DNA of 5,223 nucleotides from JASJHI01 sp033791105 (lineage in GTDB: Bacteria; Actinomycetota; Acidimicrobiia; Acidimicrobiales; Ilumatobacteraceae): contig JASJHI010000104.1 of assembly GCA_033791105.1 (NCBI GenBank), positions 1 to 5,223 on the forward strand, in the 5' to 3' direction. A program made the position numbers and the translations under genes. Shown in pieces: positions 4,985 to 5,223 of the stretch. How positions within the stretch are numbered: position 1 is the stretch's first letter; each line of letters begins with the position of its first letter. The notes under the pieces are model-generated. The model was not told the DNA's origin and did not search any database. It was given only the letters and a program-made list of their open reading frames with translations.

Positions 4985-5223
4985 TCACTCAGCGGTTCGG
5001 TGGGTGGGGCTCAGCAGGTCTCTGGCGATGTGGGTGATCTGCAATTCGTCGGTGCCGCCGTAGATCTGGAGGGCCTTGGCGTCGCGTGCGAGCTGTTCCA
5101 GGCCGAACTCGGCCATGTAACCGTTGCCGCCGAACAGCTGCACGGCTTCGAGCGCGACCTCGGTGGCGGCGCGGGCTGCGTACAGCTTCATCGCCGAGGA
5201 TTCGGCGAGGCTGGGCGGCCGGT
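4985..5223 (-). CDS. Acyl-CoA dehydrogenase, C-terminal part (5' end beyond window)
   Basis: The last 78 residues of a flavin-dependent acyl-CoA dehydrogenase, the enzyme that introduces the alpha-beta double bond in acyl-CoA breakdown. The frame stays open to the right edge, reading RPPSLAESSAMKLYAARAAT, so the Met at 5191 is internal and not a start. Family signatures follow: LFGGNGYMAEFGLEQLARDAKALQIYGGT, then DELQITHIARDLL near the end. These cover the last helices of the C-terminal four-helix domain, which contacts FAD and the dimer partner. The position that holds the catalytic Glu in medium- and short-chain enzymes (the E of YEGT) is Gly here (YGGT). In long-chain and isovaleryl-type enzymes the base sits on another helix, which would lie outside this window. 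Substrate range cannot be judged. Confidence 0.92.
   Translation of the reverse strand, partial: RPPSLAESSAMKLYAARAATEVALEAVQLFGGNGYMAEFGLEQLARDAKALQIYGGTDELQITHIARDLLSPTHRTAE

Overview
This is a GC-rich window (by eye roughly two-thirds G+C). Codon choice, GTG/TTG starts, a GTG-started lapA and scattered single-gene units all suggest an actinobacterial chromosome. A lineage such as Acidimicrobiia is possible, but nothing here proves it. There are no rRNA or tRNA genes, no CRISPR array and no intact mobile element.

Layout, left to right. (1) Positions 1-442, minus: the N-terminal 147 residues of a HAD-family phosphatase-like hydrolase, cut by the left edge. (2) Positions 443-771: a divergent intergenic region. 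(3) Positions 772-1302, plus: a small two-helix membrane protein of unknown family. (4) About 1461-2372, plus: a GNAT acetyltransferase, preceded by a perfect 7-bp dyad. (5) Positions 2373-2575: a convergent spacer. (6) Positions 3730-3927 and 2576-3733, minus: a small ORF with a perfect Shine-Dalgarno, overlapping by ATGA the start of a 385-residue RES-domain protein. (7) Positions 3928-4600: a long gene-poor stretch with a cluster of inverted repeats near 4258-4359. (8) Positions 4601-4861, plus: a LapA-domain inner-membrane protein, followed by a GC hairpin. (9) Positions 4985-5223, minus: the C-terminal end of an acyl-CoA dehydrogenase, cut by the right edge.

The genes do not form one pathway; most look like single-gene transcription units. 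The exception is the RES locus. A short upstream ORF is translationally coupled to the RES enzyme, which is the arrangement used by antitoxin-toxin pairs of the Xre/RES type. The small ORF shows no recognisable Xre/DUF2384 features, so if it is real this would be an unusual RES pair. This is the best candidate in the window for something undescribed, and it remains an inference.
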